Shown here in pieces: positions 46,091 to 53,111 of a stretch of 53,111 nucleotides of DNA. A model generated the notes under the pieces. That model was not told the DNA's origin, did not search any database, and worked only from the letters and a program-made list of their open reading frames with translations. The stretch is from NCBI GenBank assembly GCA_022841245.1, contig JALHRW010000010.1, forward strand, positions 1 to 53,111. Reading direction: 5' to 3'. The position numbers and the translations under genes were made by a program. This DNA is from Planctomycetota bacterium. GTDB lineage: Bacteria > Planctomycetota > UBA11346. Every line of letters starts with the position of its first letter. The first letter of the stretch is position 1.

Positions 46091-49000
46091 GTGCGTGCGA
46101 TCCGTCGCGTCACAACCCCACGCCCCGTGCGAGACCTGCGCGACCGCTACGCCAACGACGTCAGGGCCACCGCCCTCGCCGACGCAATCCGCGCCGGGCG
46201 CGAGGCCGTGCTTGGCGCTGCACATGGCGCCTTCACCGCCGTGCTGCTGGCCTCTGCTGGTGTACGTCCGCCGCTGATCGTCGCGCATGACCCTGCCCGT
46301 CTGGCCGAAGACCTCGAGGAACTGGGCATCACGGTCGCCGTGCTCGGCGAACTGGAGCGCTTCGCCGCTGACGAGGACGCCAGTGCCGATGGTGCTGGCT
46401 GGCAGCGCCGCGCCGCCGCGCTGGAGGCCTTCGCCAACGGCGCCTGGCTGATCGCCAGCCCGGCCGCCACCGCCCAGCCGGTCCCCGATCTGGCCGAGAC
46501 CGTGGCGCGCTCGCGGGTACTGAAGCCCGGCCAGACCCAGGATCCGCAGGCCCTGGTCGAGCGTCTGGTCGAGGGCGGCTTCCGCATGGTCGCAGCGGTC
46601 GAGGGCCGCGGCGAAGTGGCGATGCGCGGCGGCATCATCGACGTCTTCCCGTGGATCGGCGAGCAGCCGCTGCGCATCGAGTTCTTCGGCGACCAGATCG
46701 ACTCGATCCGCCGCTTCGATCCGTTCTCGCAGGAGTCGACCGCCCGCGTGACCGAGGCGGTGCTGGCCGCGCCCGGCATCGGCCTGGCCACCCGTGAGTT
46801 GTGGAGCCAGCTGCCGGCCGGCCCGGTGGTGGTGCTCGGCGATGTCGCCCTGCGCACCCGCCTGGCCAAGGACCACGGCCGGGCCGAGATCCGCCTGGCG
46901 CGGCAGCTGGAGTCCGGCTCGCTCGACGGCGAGACGGTCGGCGTCGAACGGCTGCGCGGCGATCTGCGCAAGGGTCTCGCCGAACTCACCGCCCTGCTCG
47001 CCGAGGCCGAGGGCTCGCGCGCGCTGTTGTTGGCACGGTCCGACGAGGCGGCAGAGGAATTGCGCGCCCACGTCCGCGATGCCGGGCTGGAGGGACGGGC
47101 CGAGGCCGCCACCGGCCGCGTCTCGGGCGGCTGGCGCGATCTGGCCAAGGGCCTGATCGTCGTCCACGACTTCGAGCTGGCCGAACGCGCCCCGGCCCGC
47201 AAGCGCGCCCGCGTCGCCGGTGGCGCACCGCTCGATTCACTCGCCGATCTGCGCCGTGGCGACCTCTGCGTCCATCTGCAGCACGGCATCTGCCGCTTCC
47301 AGGGCATGGCCACGCTGGAGAAGCGCGGCTATCTTGAGGACTTCCTCATCCTGGAATTCGCCGAGGAGTCGAAGCTGTACGTACCGGTCGAAGCCATCGA
47401 CCTGGTGCAGAAGTACGTCGGCGGCGGAGGCCGCGAACCGTCGCTGACCCGTATCGGCGGCAAGACCTGGAGCGCGGCCAAGGCACGGGCCGAGAAGGCG
47501 GTCGCCGACATGTCGGCCGAACTGCTCGCCAACCAGGTGGCACGCATCGCCACCGGTGGCGTGGCCTTTCCCGCCGACACTGCCGATACCCGCCGTTTCG
47601 ACGCCGCCTTCCCCTTCGAAGAGACCGCCGACCAGCTCTCGGCGGTGCGCGAGATCAAGGTCGACATGGAGCGGCCGGTGGCGATGGACCGCCTGCTCTG
47701 CGGCGACGTCGGCTTCGGCAAGACCGAGGTGGCGATGCGTGCCGCGTTCAAGGCGGTGCAGGGCGGACGGCAGGTCGCGGTGCTGGTGCCCACGACCATC
47801 CTCGCCGAGCAGCACCTCGAATCGTTCCGCGCCCGTCTCGGCGGCTGGGGCATGCGCATCGAGGGACTCGACCGCTTCCGCACCGGCGCCGAGGCCAAGG
47901 CCGTCCTCGCCGCCACCGCCGCGGGCGAAGTCGACGTGCTCATCGGCACGCACGCCCTGCTGACGCCGCAGCTGTCCTTCAAGGACCTCGGCCTGCTGGT
48001 CATCGACGAGGAACACCGCTTCGGCGTGAAGCACAAGGAGGCGCTCAAGCGCCTGCGCTACGGCGTCGACGTGCTGACCCTGTCGGCGACGCCGATCCCG
48101 CGCACCCTGCATTTCTCCATGCTGGGCCTGCGCGACATCAGCGTGCTGGCCGAGCCGCCCAGCGAACGACTCGCGGTCGAGACGCGCGTCTGTCCGTGGG
48201 ACGACGAGCTGGTGACCCACGCCCTGGTGCGCGAGCTGGAACGCCAGGGCCAGCTCTTCGTGGTGCAGAACAAGATCAGCGAGCTCGACACGGTGGCATG
48301 GAAGCTGACCCATCTGGCTGAGAAGGCCGGGCTGAAACTGCGTGCTGCCGTGGTGCATGGGCAGATGGACGAGGAGCGCATCGCCAAGGCGATGGACGCC
48401 TTCCGTACCCACAGCATCGACTGCCTGATCTCGACCTCGATCGTCGAGAGCGGCATCGACATCCCCAACGCCAACACCCTGTTCGTGGTCGACGCCCAGC
48501 GCTTCGGTCTGGCCGAACTGCACCAGCTGCGCGGGCGCATCGGCCGCTTCACCCGCCAGGCCTTCGCCTACTTCCTCACCCCGCCGAAGCGCGAGATCGG
48601 CGAGGAGGCGCGCGAACGCCTCGCCGCCATCCAGGAATACGCCGAACTGGGCGCCGGCTTCAAGCTGGCCATGCGCGATCTCGAATTGCGCGGAGCCGGC
48701 AACCTGCTCGGCGCCGAGCAGACCGGCACGATCGACGCCATCGGCTACGAGCTCTACACCCGTCTGCTCACCGAGGCGGTGGCCAAGGCCAAGGGCCAGG
48801 CCGAGTCGGCTGCGGGCTTGAAGCCGTCGGCAGCGCCGAAGCTGGCCGCCGGATCCGACGAGGTCGTGGTCGGCATCCAGCTCGACGCCTACATCCCCGA
48901 GGACTGGCTGGAGGCGACGGCGCTCAAATTCGAGCTGCACCGTTCGATCGACCGCGCACGCAAGCTGCCCGATCTCGAGGACGCCGCCCGCGTCGCGCGC

Positions 49001-49288
49001 GACCGCTTCGGCCAGCTGCCCGAACCGGTGCTGCGCCTGTTCCGCATCAAGGCGATCCGCATCCGCCTGCGCCAGCTCGGCATCATGCGCGTCGACGTCG
49101 GCGACCGCCGCCTGCGCCTGCATCTCAAGGGCCAGATCCCCAAGGAACTGGTCCAGGCCAAGCTGCCCGAGGTCATCCACGTGCAGCCCGACGGCCCGGT
49201 GCTGGTGCTGTTCCTCAAGCCGGAGCTGACGCAGGACGTCGCCCTCGACATCATGGCCCGGCTGTTCGGCGCGCCGCATTTTGCCTGA
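46091..49288 (+). CDS. mfd: Transcription-repair coupling factor
   Basis: 1065 residues from GTG 46091; GTG 46127 is a possible alternative and no clear ribosome site marks either. Releases stalled RNA polymerase and recruits UvrA. UvrB-like N-terminal part ([37 protein letters not shown]), polymerase-interacting domain ([20 protein letters not shown]), then the helicase: Walker [18 protein letters not shown] box [47 protein letters not shown], and the C-terminal Mfd domain. Slightly shorter than E. coli Mfd (1148). Confidence 0.95.
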   Translation: MRAIRRVTTPRPVRDLRDRYANDVRATALADAIRAGREAVLGAAHGAFTAVLLASAGVRPPLIVAHDPARLAEDLEELGITVAVLGELERFAADEDASADGAGWQRRAAALEAFANGAWLIASPAATAQPVPDLAETVARSRVLKPGQTQDPQALVERLVEGGFRMVAAVEGRGEVAMRGGIIDVFPWIGEQPLRIEFFGDQIDSIRRFDPFSQESTARVTEAVLAAPGIGLATRELWSQLPAGPVVVLGDVALRTRLAKDHGRAEIRLARQLESGSLDGETVGVERLRGDLRKGLAELTALLAEAEGSRALLLARSDEAAEELRAHVRDAGLEGRAEAATGRVSGGWRDLAKGLIVVHDFELAERAPARKRARVAGGAPLDSLADLRRGDLCVHLQHGICRFQGMATLEKRGYLEDFLILEFAEESKLYVPVEAIDLVQKYVGGGGREPSLTRIGGKTWSAAKARAEKAVADMSAELLANQVARIATGGVAFPADTADTRRFDAAFPFEETADQLSAVREIKVDMERPVAMDRLLCGDVGFGKTEVAMRAAFKAVQGGRQVAVLVPTTILAEQHLESFRARLGGWGMRIEGLDRFRTGAEAKAVLAATAAGEVDVLIGTHALLTPQLSFKDLGLLVIDEEHRFGVKHKEALKRLRYGVDVLTLSATPIPRTLHFSMLGLRDISVLAEPPSERLAVETRVCPWDDELVTHALVRELERQGQLFVVQNKISELDTVAWKLTHLAEKAGLKLRAAVVHGQMDEERIAKAMDAFRTHSIDCLISTSIVESGIDIPNANTLFVVDAQRFGLAELHQLRGRIGRFTRQAFAYFLTPPKREIGEEARERLAAIQEYAELGAGFKLAMRDLELRGAGNLLGAEQTGTIDAIGYELYTRLLTEAVAKAKGQAESAAGLKPSAAPKLAAGSDEVVVGIQLDAYIPEDWLEATALKFELHRSIDRARKLPDLEDAARVARDRFGQLPEPVLRLFRIKAIRIRLRQLGIMRVDVGDRRLRLHLKGQIPKELVQAKLPEVIHVQPDGPVLVLFLKPELTQDVALDIMARLFGAPHFA

Positions 49289-49332
49289 GGGGCCAGGCCC
49301 CTCAGACTCCCCGCCAGGGCCCTTCGCCCTGG
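49285..49332 (+). terminator. Two tandem hairpins after mfd
   Basis: CTGAGGGGCC (49285-49294) pairs with GGCCCCTCAG (49296-49305), spanning the mfd stop codon. CCAGGGC (49314-49320) pairs with GCCCTGG (49326-49332) around CCTTC. Neither has a T-tract. Confidence 0.55.
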
Positions 49333-49525
49333 ACCCGCTCAGCCCGGCTCACTGACGTTCGCCGATCGCGCGTTCGGCGTCAGTGGAGGCGTGCTCGGCG
49401 ACGGCCAAGCCTGCGCCTGCGCCGCCAACGGCGCACACGCTCCGCGGTTCGCTTTGATGACGGCTACAGGGTCCACAGATCCACCGGCGCAGCCCATGCA
49501 ACCGGGCCTGCGACTGGGGCGTCGC
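49333..49525. other. Intergenic region with an inverted repeat
   Basis: 193 bases, no gene. CACTGACG (49350-49357) and CGTCAGTG (49378-49385) enclose a GC-rich insert that can itself pair (CCGA/TCGG). It lies between convergent mfd and the next gene and may be a bidirectional terminator. Confidence 0.5.
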
Positions 49526-50833
49526 TCACGGCAGCTTCACCGGATCCGATGCTTTGAGTCGGCCCAGGCTGGCGCGCAGCGGCCAGCACCAGTCTTTGTT
49601 GCGGTCACCGCAGCCGTCGATGCCATCCGGACCGAGGCCGTAGGCGCCGATCACCATGCCGTCGCGCAACACCGGACGCAGCCGCCCGCCTGCGGGGTCG
49701 CCGGGATCGATCGGCCATGGCGCCCCCTCGAGATCGGCGGCGAGCAGGCGCAGGCCGGTGACGCAGCGCATCAGTCGGAGGAGGGCGGCCTGGACCGGCG
49801 GGACCTGCTCACCGGCGCAGTGCAGACAACTGCCGCATTCGAGGGTCAGCGACAGCATCTCGCTGGGCATCTGCAGTGGTCCAGGCATGGGGCGCGAGGG
49901 GGACGCCTGTCGGGCGCCGGCAATGGTGGCAGGCAGGCCATGGACGGCGATCCAGGCGCAGGAATCGATGGCCCGGGCGAGCACCGCCCGTCGGCCGAGC
50001 CGTGGCAGAACGCGCATGCTGAACGGGTTCGCCATCATGCTCGGCAGGCGGATGTTGGCGGCGCGGAAAAAAGGCTCCGCGTCCACACGCAGCGCCAGGG
50101 ACAGGAGCAGTGGACGGACGGCGATCTGCTGGCGCATCGCCACCGTGAGATGATCGGCCAGCTCCAGCGCGGTCCTGGAGGTCGTCGAGGGGTCGAGCCT
50201 GGTCCGATGGCGCAAGACATGGGTCATCCAGGCCTCTGCCATGTTCAGGCCTTGGGGCTCGGGCCAGAGCGGATTGACGACAGCGGGAAGACGGACGAGG
50301 CGTGCAAAGAGGTCGGCGAGGGCGGTAGCGTCATCGCGTCCGCGCAGCGAACGTCGCATCAGCAGATCCTTGGCGGCTTCGCCGCTTTCCCAGATGTCGT
50401 GGGTCTGCGAGAGCAGGCGCAGGGGATCATCGCTACCGCCGATCAGGGCGGCAGGCTGCTCGGGAAAGTCGCGGATCTGACCATCCACTTCGGCATCGAC
50501 GCCGCTGTCCCAGGCCGCGAGGCCAGCAGGGATCGCAGCGAAGGCTTCGCGCATCGCCTGCCAGTCATCATCCGACGGAGCGGGATTGGCCCGTTTGACG
50601 GTCTCAAGCAGGGTGCGCATACGTGCCGGGTGATCGGCGGCGGCGAGCGGGACGGCCAGGCTTCTCCAGTCCATAGCCACGCCCAGGCTGCGCGCCCGCA
50701 CCATTTCGGCGTTGAGATCGCCGGTGGTGCGCAGCCAGAGGGCAAGGACGATGGCCACGATGCCGATCAGCAGCAGCGCGATGATCGGCAGCCACCACCA
50801 GCCCAGTCGGAAACGCGGAGCCGCCTCATCCAT
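49526..50833 (-). CDS. Membrane-anchored protein of unknown function
   Basis: 435 residues from ATG 50833. One N-terminal membrane helix (WWWLPIIALLLIGIVAIVLALWL) after a short cytoplasmic start, then a large helical periplasmic domain without recognised family. The end, LRDGMVIGAYGLGPDGIDGCGDRNKDWCWPL, resembles the 'YSxGPDGxDDGG' ending of many planctomycete exported proteins. Four Cys in the C-terminal third (ECGSCLHC, with further Cys near the end) may form disulfides or a metal site. A TAGGAT -10 ends 6 bases before the ATG. An overlapping 500-codon frame on the plus strand is considered a shadow. Confidence 0.65.
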   Translation of the reverse strand: MDEAAPRFRLGWWWLPIIALLLIGIVAIVLALWLRTTGDLNAEMVRARSLGVAMDWRSLAVPLAAADHPARMRTLLETVKRANPAPSDDDWQAMREAFAAIPAGLAAWDSGVDAEVDGQIRDFPEQPAALIGGSDDPLRLLSQTHDIWESGEAAKDLLMRRSLRGRDDATALADLFARLVRLPAVVNPLWPEPQGLNMAEAWMTHVLRHRTRLDPSTTSRTALELADHLTVAMRQQIAVRPLLLSLALRVDAEPFFRAANIRLPSMMANPFSMRVLPRLGRRAVLARAIDSCAWIAVHGLPATIAGARQASPSRPMPGPLQMPSEMLSLTLECGSCLHCAGEQVPPVQAALLRLMRCVTGLRLLAADLEGAPWPIDPGDPAGGRLRPVLRDGMVIGAYGLGPDGIDGCGDRNKDWCWPLRASLGRLKASDPVKLP

Positions 50834-50839
50834 GCCGCG

Positions 50840-50868
50840 ATCCTAGCCGGTCCGCAGGCGCTCACCAA
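50840..50868 (-). promoter_or_regulatory. Promoter of the membrane-anchored protein, probably leaderless
   Basis: Minus strand: TTGGTG (50868-50863), 17 bases, TAGGAT (50845-50840), then 6 bases to ATG 50833. The AGGA inside TAGGAT could instead serve as a ribosome site. Confidence 0.5.
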
Positions 50869-50930
50869 GCCCCGGCCCATAACCGGTGCCTGACAGGCAG
50901 CATCCCGGTGCATCCCACACCGACCCGGGA

Positions 50931-50959
50931 TTGGCCATCGCCGCGACGACCGCTAGCAT
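50931..50959 (+). promoter_or_regulatory. Promoter of the WXG100-like operon, leaderless
   Basis: TTGGCC (50931-50936), 17 bases, TAGCAT (50954-50959). The hexamer ends 7 bases before ATG 50967, so transcription would begin at that codon. It overlaps the in-frame ATG 50958, which argues for 50967 as the true start. Confidence 0.55.
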
Positions 50960-50966
50960 GCGGGAC

Positions 50967-51239
50967 ATGGCCAAGGCAGCAGTCGACCCAGAAGAGCTGG
51001 CGCGCTTCGTCGCCGCGCTCAAACGCTTCAACCAGGTGACGCGCGATGAGATCGCGCTGGTCCAGCGGCAGTTCAAGCGCCTCGGCGAGACCTGGCAGGA
51101 CCAGGAGCAGGCGCGGTTCGCCGAGAGCTTCGAGAGCATGGTGCGGGTCTACGGCCGCTTCCTCGAAGAGTCCGACCGCCAGGTGCCGGTGCTGGCGCGC
51201 AAGGCCGAGGCGATCCGCGACTACCTGCGCAGCGGCTGA
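50967..51239 (+). CDS. WXG100-like small protein 1
   Basis: 90 residues from ATG 50967 (ATG 50958 is possible but lies within the -10). Predicted helix-turn-helix hairpin: a first helix VDPEELARFVAALKRFNQVTRDEIALVQRQFKRLG, the turn WQD, and a second helix QEQARFAESFESMVRVYGRFLEESDRQVPVLARKAEAIRDYL. Relative to ESAT-6/EsxA this parallels W-x-G-x-A-x-x-x-F, with Asp replacing Gly. Length (about 100) and lack of a signal peptide fit WXG100 proteins, which are exported by type VII systems. Classification is by eye. Confidence 0.65.
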   Translation: MAKAAVDPEELARFVAALKRFNQVTRDEIALVQRQFKRLGETWQDQEQARFAESFESMVRVYGRFLEESDRQVPVLARKAEAIRDYLRSG

Positions 51240-51243
51240 CCCG

Positions 51244-51753
51244 ATGGCCGGCAGCGCGGATCTCAAGGACCCGGCGATCATCCGCGAGTTCCGCGGCCGT
51301 CTCGCCCGTTTCCAGCAGCAGGTCGCGGCCGCCATGGACGGGGCGCCGAGCGCCCTCGACCGCTCCATCGACCAGCTGCGCAATGAGCTCGGGCCGCGCT
51401 GGAAGAAGGAGCTGAGCAAGCGCCAGGAGCTCTACACCCAGGCGCGGCGCAAGTACCTCGAAGCCGAGGCCGAGGTGAAGGCCAAAGGCGGACGCGGCAT
51501 GGTCGACCGCAGCAGCGCCGCCGACGAGCAGCGCGAGATGAACAAGGCGCAGAAGCGGTGCGAGGAGGCCGAGGAGAAGCTCAAGCTGATCCGCACCTGG
51601 CTGATGCGGCTGGAGGGCGATGGCAAGGAGCTGCTGGCCCACTGCCGCGACCACGACCTCTCGATCCAGGACCTGACCCGGAAGGGCCTGGCCCAGCTCG
51701 ATCGCCTGGCTGATCGTATCGACGAGTACCTGCAACGCGGAGCCCAGTCATGA
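51244..51753 (+). CDS. Coiled-coil protein
   Basis: 169 residues from ATG 51244, four bases after the first WXG100-like gene. Entirely helical and highly charged (KKELSKRQELYTQARRKYLEAEAEVKAKG, EMNKAQKRCEEAEEKLKLIRTWLMRLEGDGKELLAH). No signal peptide or membrane helix. It lies between two WXG100-like genes in one operon, so it may be a chaperone, spacer or substrate of the same machine. No family recognised. Confidence 0.65.
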   Translation: MAGSADLKDPAIIREFRGRLARFQQQVAAAMDGAPSALDRSIDQLRNELGPRWKKELSKRQELYTQARRKYLEAEAEVKAKGGRGMVDRSSAADEQREMNKAQKRCEEAEEKLKLIRTWLMRLEGDGKELLAHCRDHDLSIQDLTRKGLAQLDRLADRIDEYLQRGAQS

Positions 51754-51965
51754 GTTCGCCTTCGGCCGATGAGGCCACCCTGGATCGTGCCCTGCATGAA
51801 TTGAGCGACGCCTGGGCCATCGCCGGCGAAGGCTGGCAGGACGCCGCCCGCAGCGAGTTCGAGCGCGACCACCTCAGCGACATCATGTGGCGCGGCCGCC
51901 AGGGCATGAAGGCGCTGAGCGAGCTGTCGGCCCTGTGTTCGGAAGCGATGCGGAGGTGCGGATGA
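51750..51965 (+). CDS. WXG100-like small protein 2
   Basis: 71 residues from ATG 51750 in the previous stop (ATGA). Contains GEGWQDAARSEFERDHLSDIMWRG, again a W-Q-D turn followed by A-x-x-x-F, with helices on both sides. It is shorter than classical WXG100 proteins and ends MRRCG with a terminal Cys. The shared WQD suggests a pair with the 90-residue protein, as EsxA/EsxB pair. It overlaps the next gene by 4 bases. Confidence 0.6.
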   Translation: MSSPSADEATLDRALHELSDAWAIAGEGWQDAARSEFERDHLSDIMWRGRQGMKALSELSALCSEAMRRCG

Positions 51966-53111
51966 GCGCCTACGACGTCGCCGCATTGCTGCCGCAGCTG
52001 GCCGCACTGACCGAGCTGCAGGCGCGCCTCGCCAGCGAGCGATCCGATCACGAAGCGGCCTGGCAGCAGCGCCGCTTGCAGCTGGCCGAGGGTGGCCGCC
52101 GTGCGGTCGACAAGCAGCGTGCCGCCTTGGCCGCTCTCGATCCGGGTGCAGAGGCGGAAGCCGCAGGATTGGCCGAGCGCGCGATCGCCAAGCGTCGTCT
52201 CGAACAGGTCGCTGCCGCCGCCACGCGCCTGCGCCGCGAGGCGCGCGAAACGGTCGAACGCCAGCTGACCGAGCAGCGGGCAGCTGAAGCCGCTGCCGCC
52301 CGCACGCGGATGGCGGCGAACGCCGGCCAACGCTCGGAGGTGCTGCGTGGGCTGGCGACCCAGCGCCAGCGCGCGCAGGAGCTGGAGGGCGAGGTGTACC
52401 GCCAAGCCCAGCGGCTCGGTCGTGCTCTGCCGCCGATCGAGGAAGCGGCGCTGCCCGAGGTGCCGCTTGGCACCGATGCTGGCCGTTCGCTGGCCGCGCT
52501 GGGCGAGCAGCTCGACCAGCTGGCCGTCATGCTGCCCCGCGTGGTCGGTGGTTGGCCGGCGCGCCTCAGCCGGCCGCTCGGTCGCATCACGCTGCACCTG
52601 CTCGGCCTCGTGCCGGCGGCGAGCCTGGTGATGGCCGTGCCGGAGTGGGCGATAGCTCCATGGGCGGCCGGCCTGCTGGTGCTCTGCCAGGTCGGCGTAG
52701 CCGGCATCGCGCTCGCGCTGCGTCCCCGCGTGTTGCAGCGGCTGTCCTTCCTGCGCGACACGTTGGGCGGCATCGTCAACCGCGCCGCTGCCATCGAGCG
52801 CCTCGCCGCCGATCCCGCTGGCGCCGCGCGGCGCAGCAGCCTGGACGCCTTGGTTTCAGCCGGCGTGCAGAGCGAAGAGGCGCAGCGCGGCGTGCGCGAG
52901 GCGGCGGAGCGCTCGCTCGCCCGCTTGCGCGACCGCGAGAATCGCCTGCGCACCCGCATCGAGCGCAGCATCCTGCCGCGCGAGGCCGAGGCCCGACGGC
53001 GCGCGCAAGCTGCCGCCGACCTCCGCCACCGTGAGCAGGCGGCCCGCCTGGCGAGCGCCGAGGCCGCGGCTGATGCCGAACTGGCCGCCGTCGACGGCGC
53101 CTGGGCGGTCG
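51962..53111 (+). CDS. Large coiled-coil membrane protein, cut by the right edge
   Basis: The frame is open from ATG 51962 to the edge (383 codons seen). Residues 1-200 are charged coiled coil (TELQARLASERSDHEAAWQQRRLQLAEGG and following). Residues about 213-256 hold two membrane helices (LGRITLHLLGLVPAASLVMAVPEW, WAAGLLVLCQVGVAGIALAL), then another coiled coil rich in Glu/Arg/Ala. Two N-terminal helices then a cytoplasmic part is the layout of FtsK/SpoIIIE or EccC-type ATPases, but no ATPase motif is inside the window. The position after WXG100-like genes makes that expectation reasonable, not shown. Confidence 0.6.
   Translation, partial: MSAYDVAALLPQLAALTELQARLASERSDHEAAWQQRRLQLAEGGRRAVDKQRAALAALDPGAEAEAAGLAERAIAKRRLEQVAAAATRLRREARETVERQLTEQRAAEAAAARTRMAANAGQRSEVLRGLATQRQRAQELEGEVYRQAQRLGRALPPIEEAALPEVPLGTDAGRSLAALGEQLDQLAVMLPRVVGGWPARLSRPLGRITLHLLGLVPAASLVMAVPEWAIAPWAAGLLVLCQVGVAGIALALRPRVLQRLSFLRDTLGGIVNRAAAIERLAADPAGAARRSSLDALVSAGVQSEEAQRGVREAAERSLARLRDRENRLRTRIERSILPREAEARRRAQAAADLRHREQAARLASAEAAADAELAAVDGAWAV

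Noticed and set aside
46016..47167. N-terminal extension of the chemoreceptor
   Set aside because: Antisense to mfd; the PAS domain begins just after ATG 46015, which has a promoter and ribosome site.
49391..50893. 500-codon open frame on the plus strand
   Set aside because: Composition is Gly/Gln/Ala/Arg-rich without motifs, and the minus-strand frame has a membrane anchor, a promoter and a family-like C-terminus. Treated as a shadow.

Overview
The window is about 68-70% GC (estimated by eye) and densely coded on both strands. The 16S rRNA points to Planctomycetota or a close PVC relative. Positions 36088-36106 match the target of the planctomycete probe Pla886 exactly, and 35238-35255 match the Pla46 target with one mismatch. 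Zinc-ribbon and DUF4388 Ser/Thr kinases, KdsB, an OmpA lipoprotein and a TonB receptor agree with a diderm of that group. Probe sequences are recalled from memory. The species is not identified.

Layout. 1-12.4 kb holds housekeeping and regulatory genes: a DUF790 nuclease (cut by the left edge), a DUF350 membrane protein, YhcH, MltA, QueE, a Ser/Thr kinase, RNase III, a hybrid histidine kinase, rhomboid, an OmpA lipoprotein, LeuB, then NrdR coupled to an ATP-cone protein. 12.4-21.5 kb has a DUF4388 kinase, a short operon for phosphatidylethanolamine synthesis (Psd-PssA) with a transglutaminase-like and a LysM protein, TrmJ, a CsbD-like/HIT pair and an M3 oligopeptidase. 21.5-29.7 kb is a cobalamin island: riboswitch, BtuB, CobQ, a BtuCDF-type ABC transporter, CobU, CobS and CobC, mostly joined by 4-base overlaps. 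29.7-34.9 kb carries DinB, a DUF47-PiT phosphate transport pair behind a Pho-box-like repeat, and an active HtrA protease paired with a catalytically dead tandem paralogue. 35.2-40.5 kb is a complete linked rRNA operon (16S, tRNA-Ile, tRNA-Ala, 23S, 5S, terminator). 40.9-49.3 kb has a small membrane protein with a STAS-like protein, PyrG, KdsB, an Aer-like chemoreceptor and Mfd. The right end (50.9 kb to the edge) starts an operon with two WXG100-like small proteins, a coiled-coil protein and a large coiled-coil membrane protein cut by the edge. It resembles the start of a type VII-like (FtsK/WXG100) secretion locus in a diderm, and is the best candidate here for an undescribed system.

Two patterns cut across genes. 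At least eight genes have a TANNNT -10 hexamer ending only 6-9 bases before the start codon, which implies leaderless mRNAs. Several gene ends carry perfect GC-rich hairpins with four-base loops and no U-tract, suggesting a non-canonical terminator style. No CRISPR array, insertion sequence or prophage was seen.
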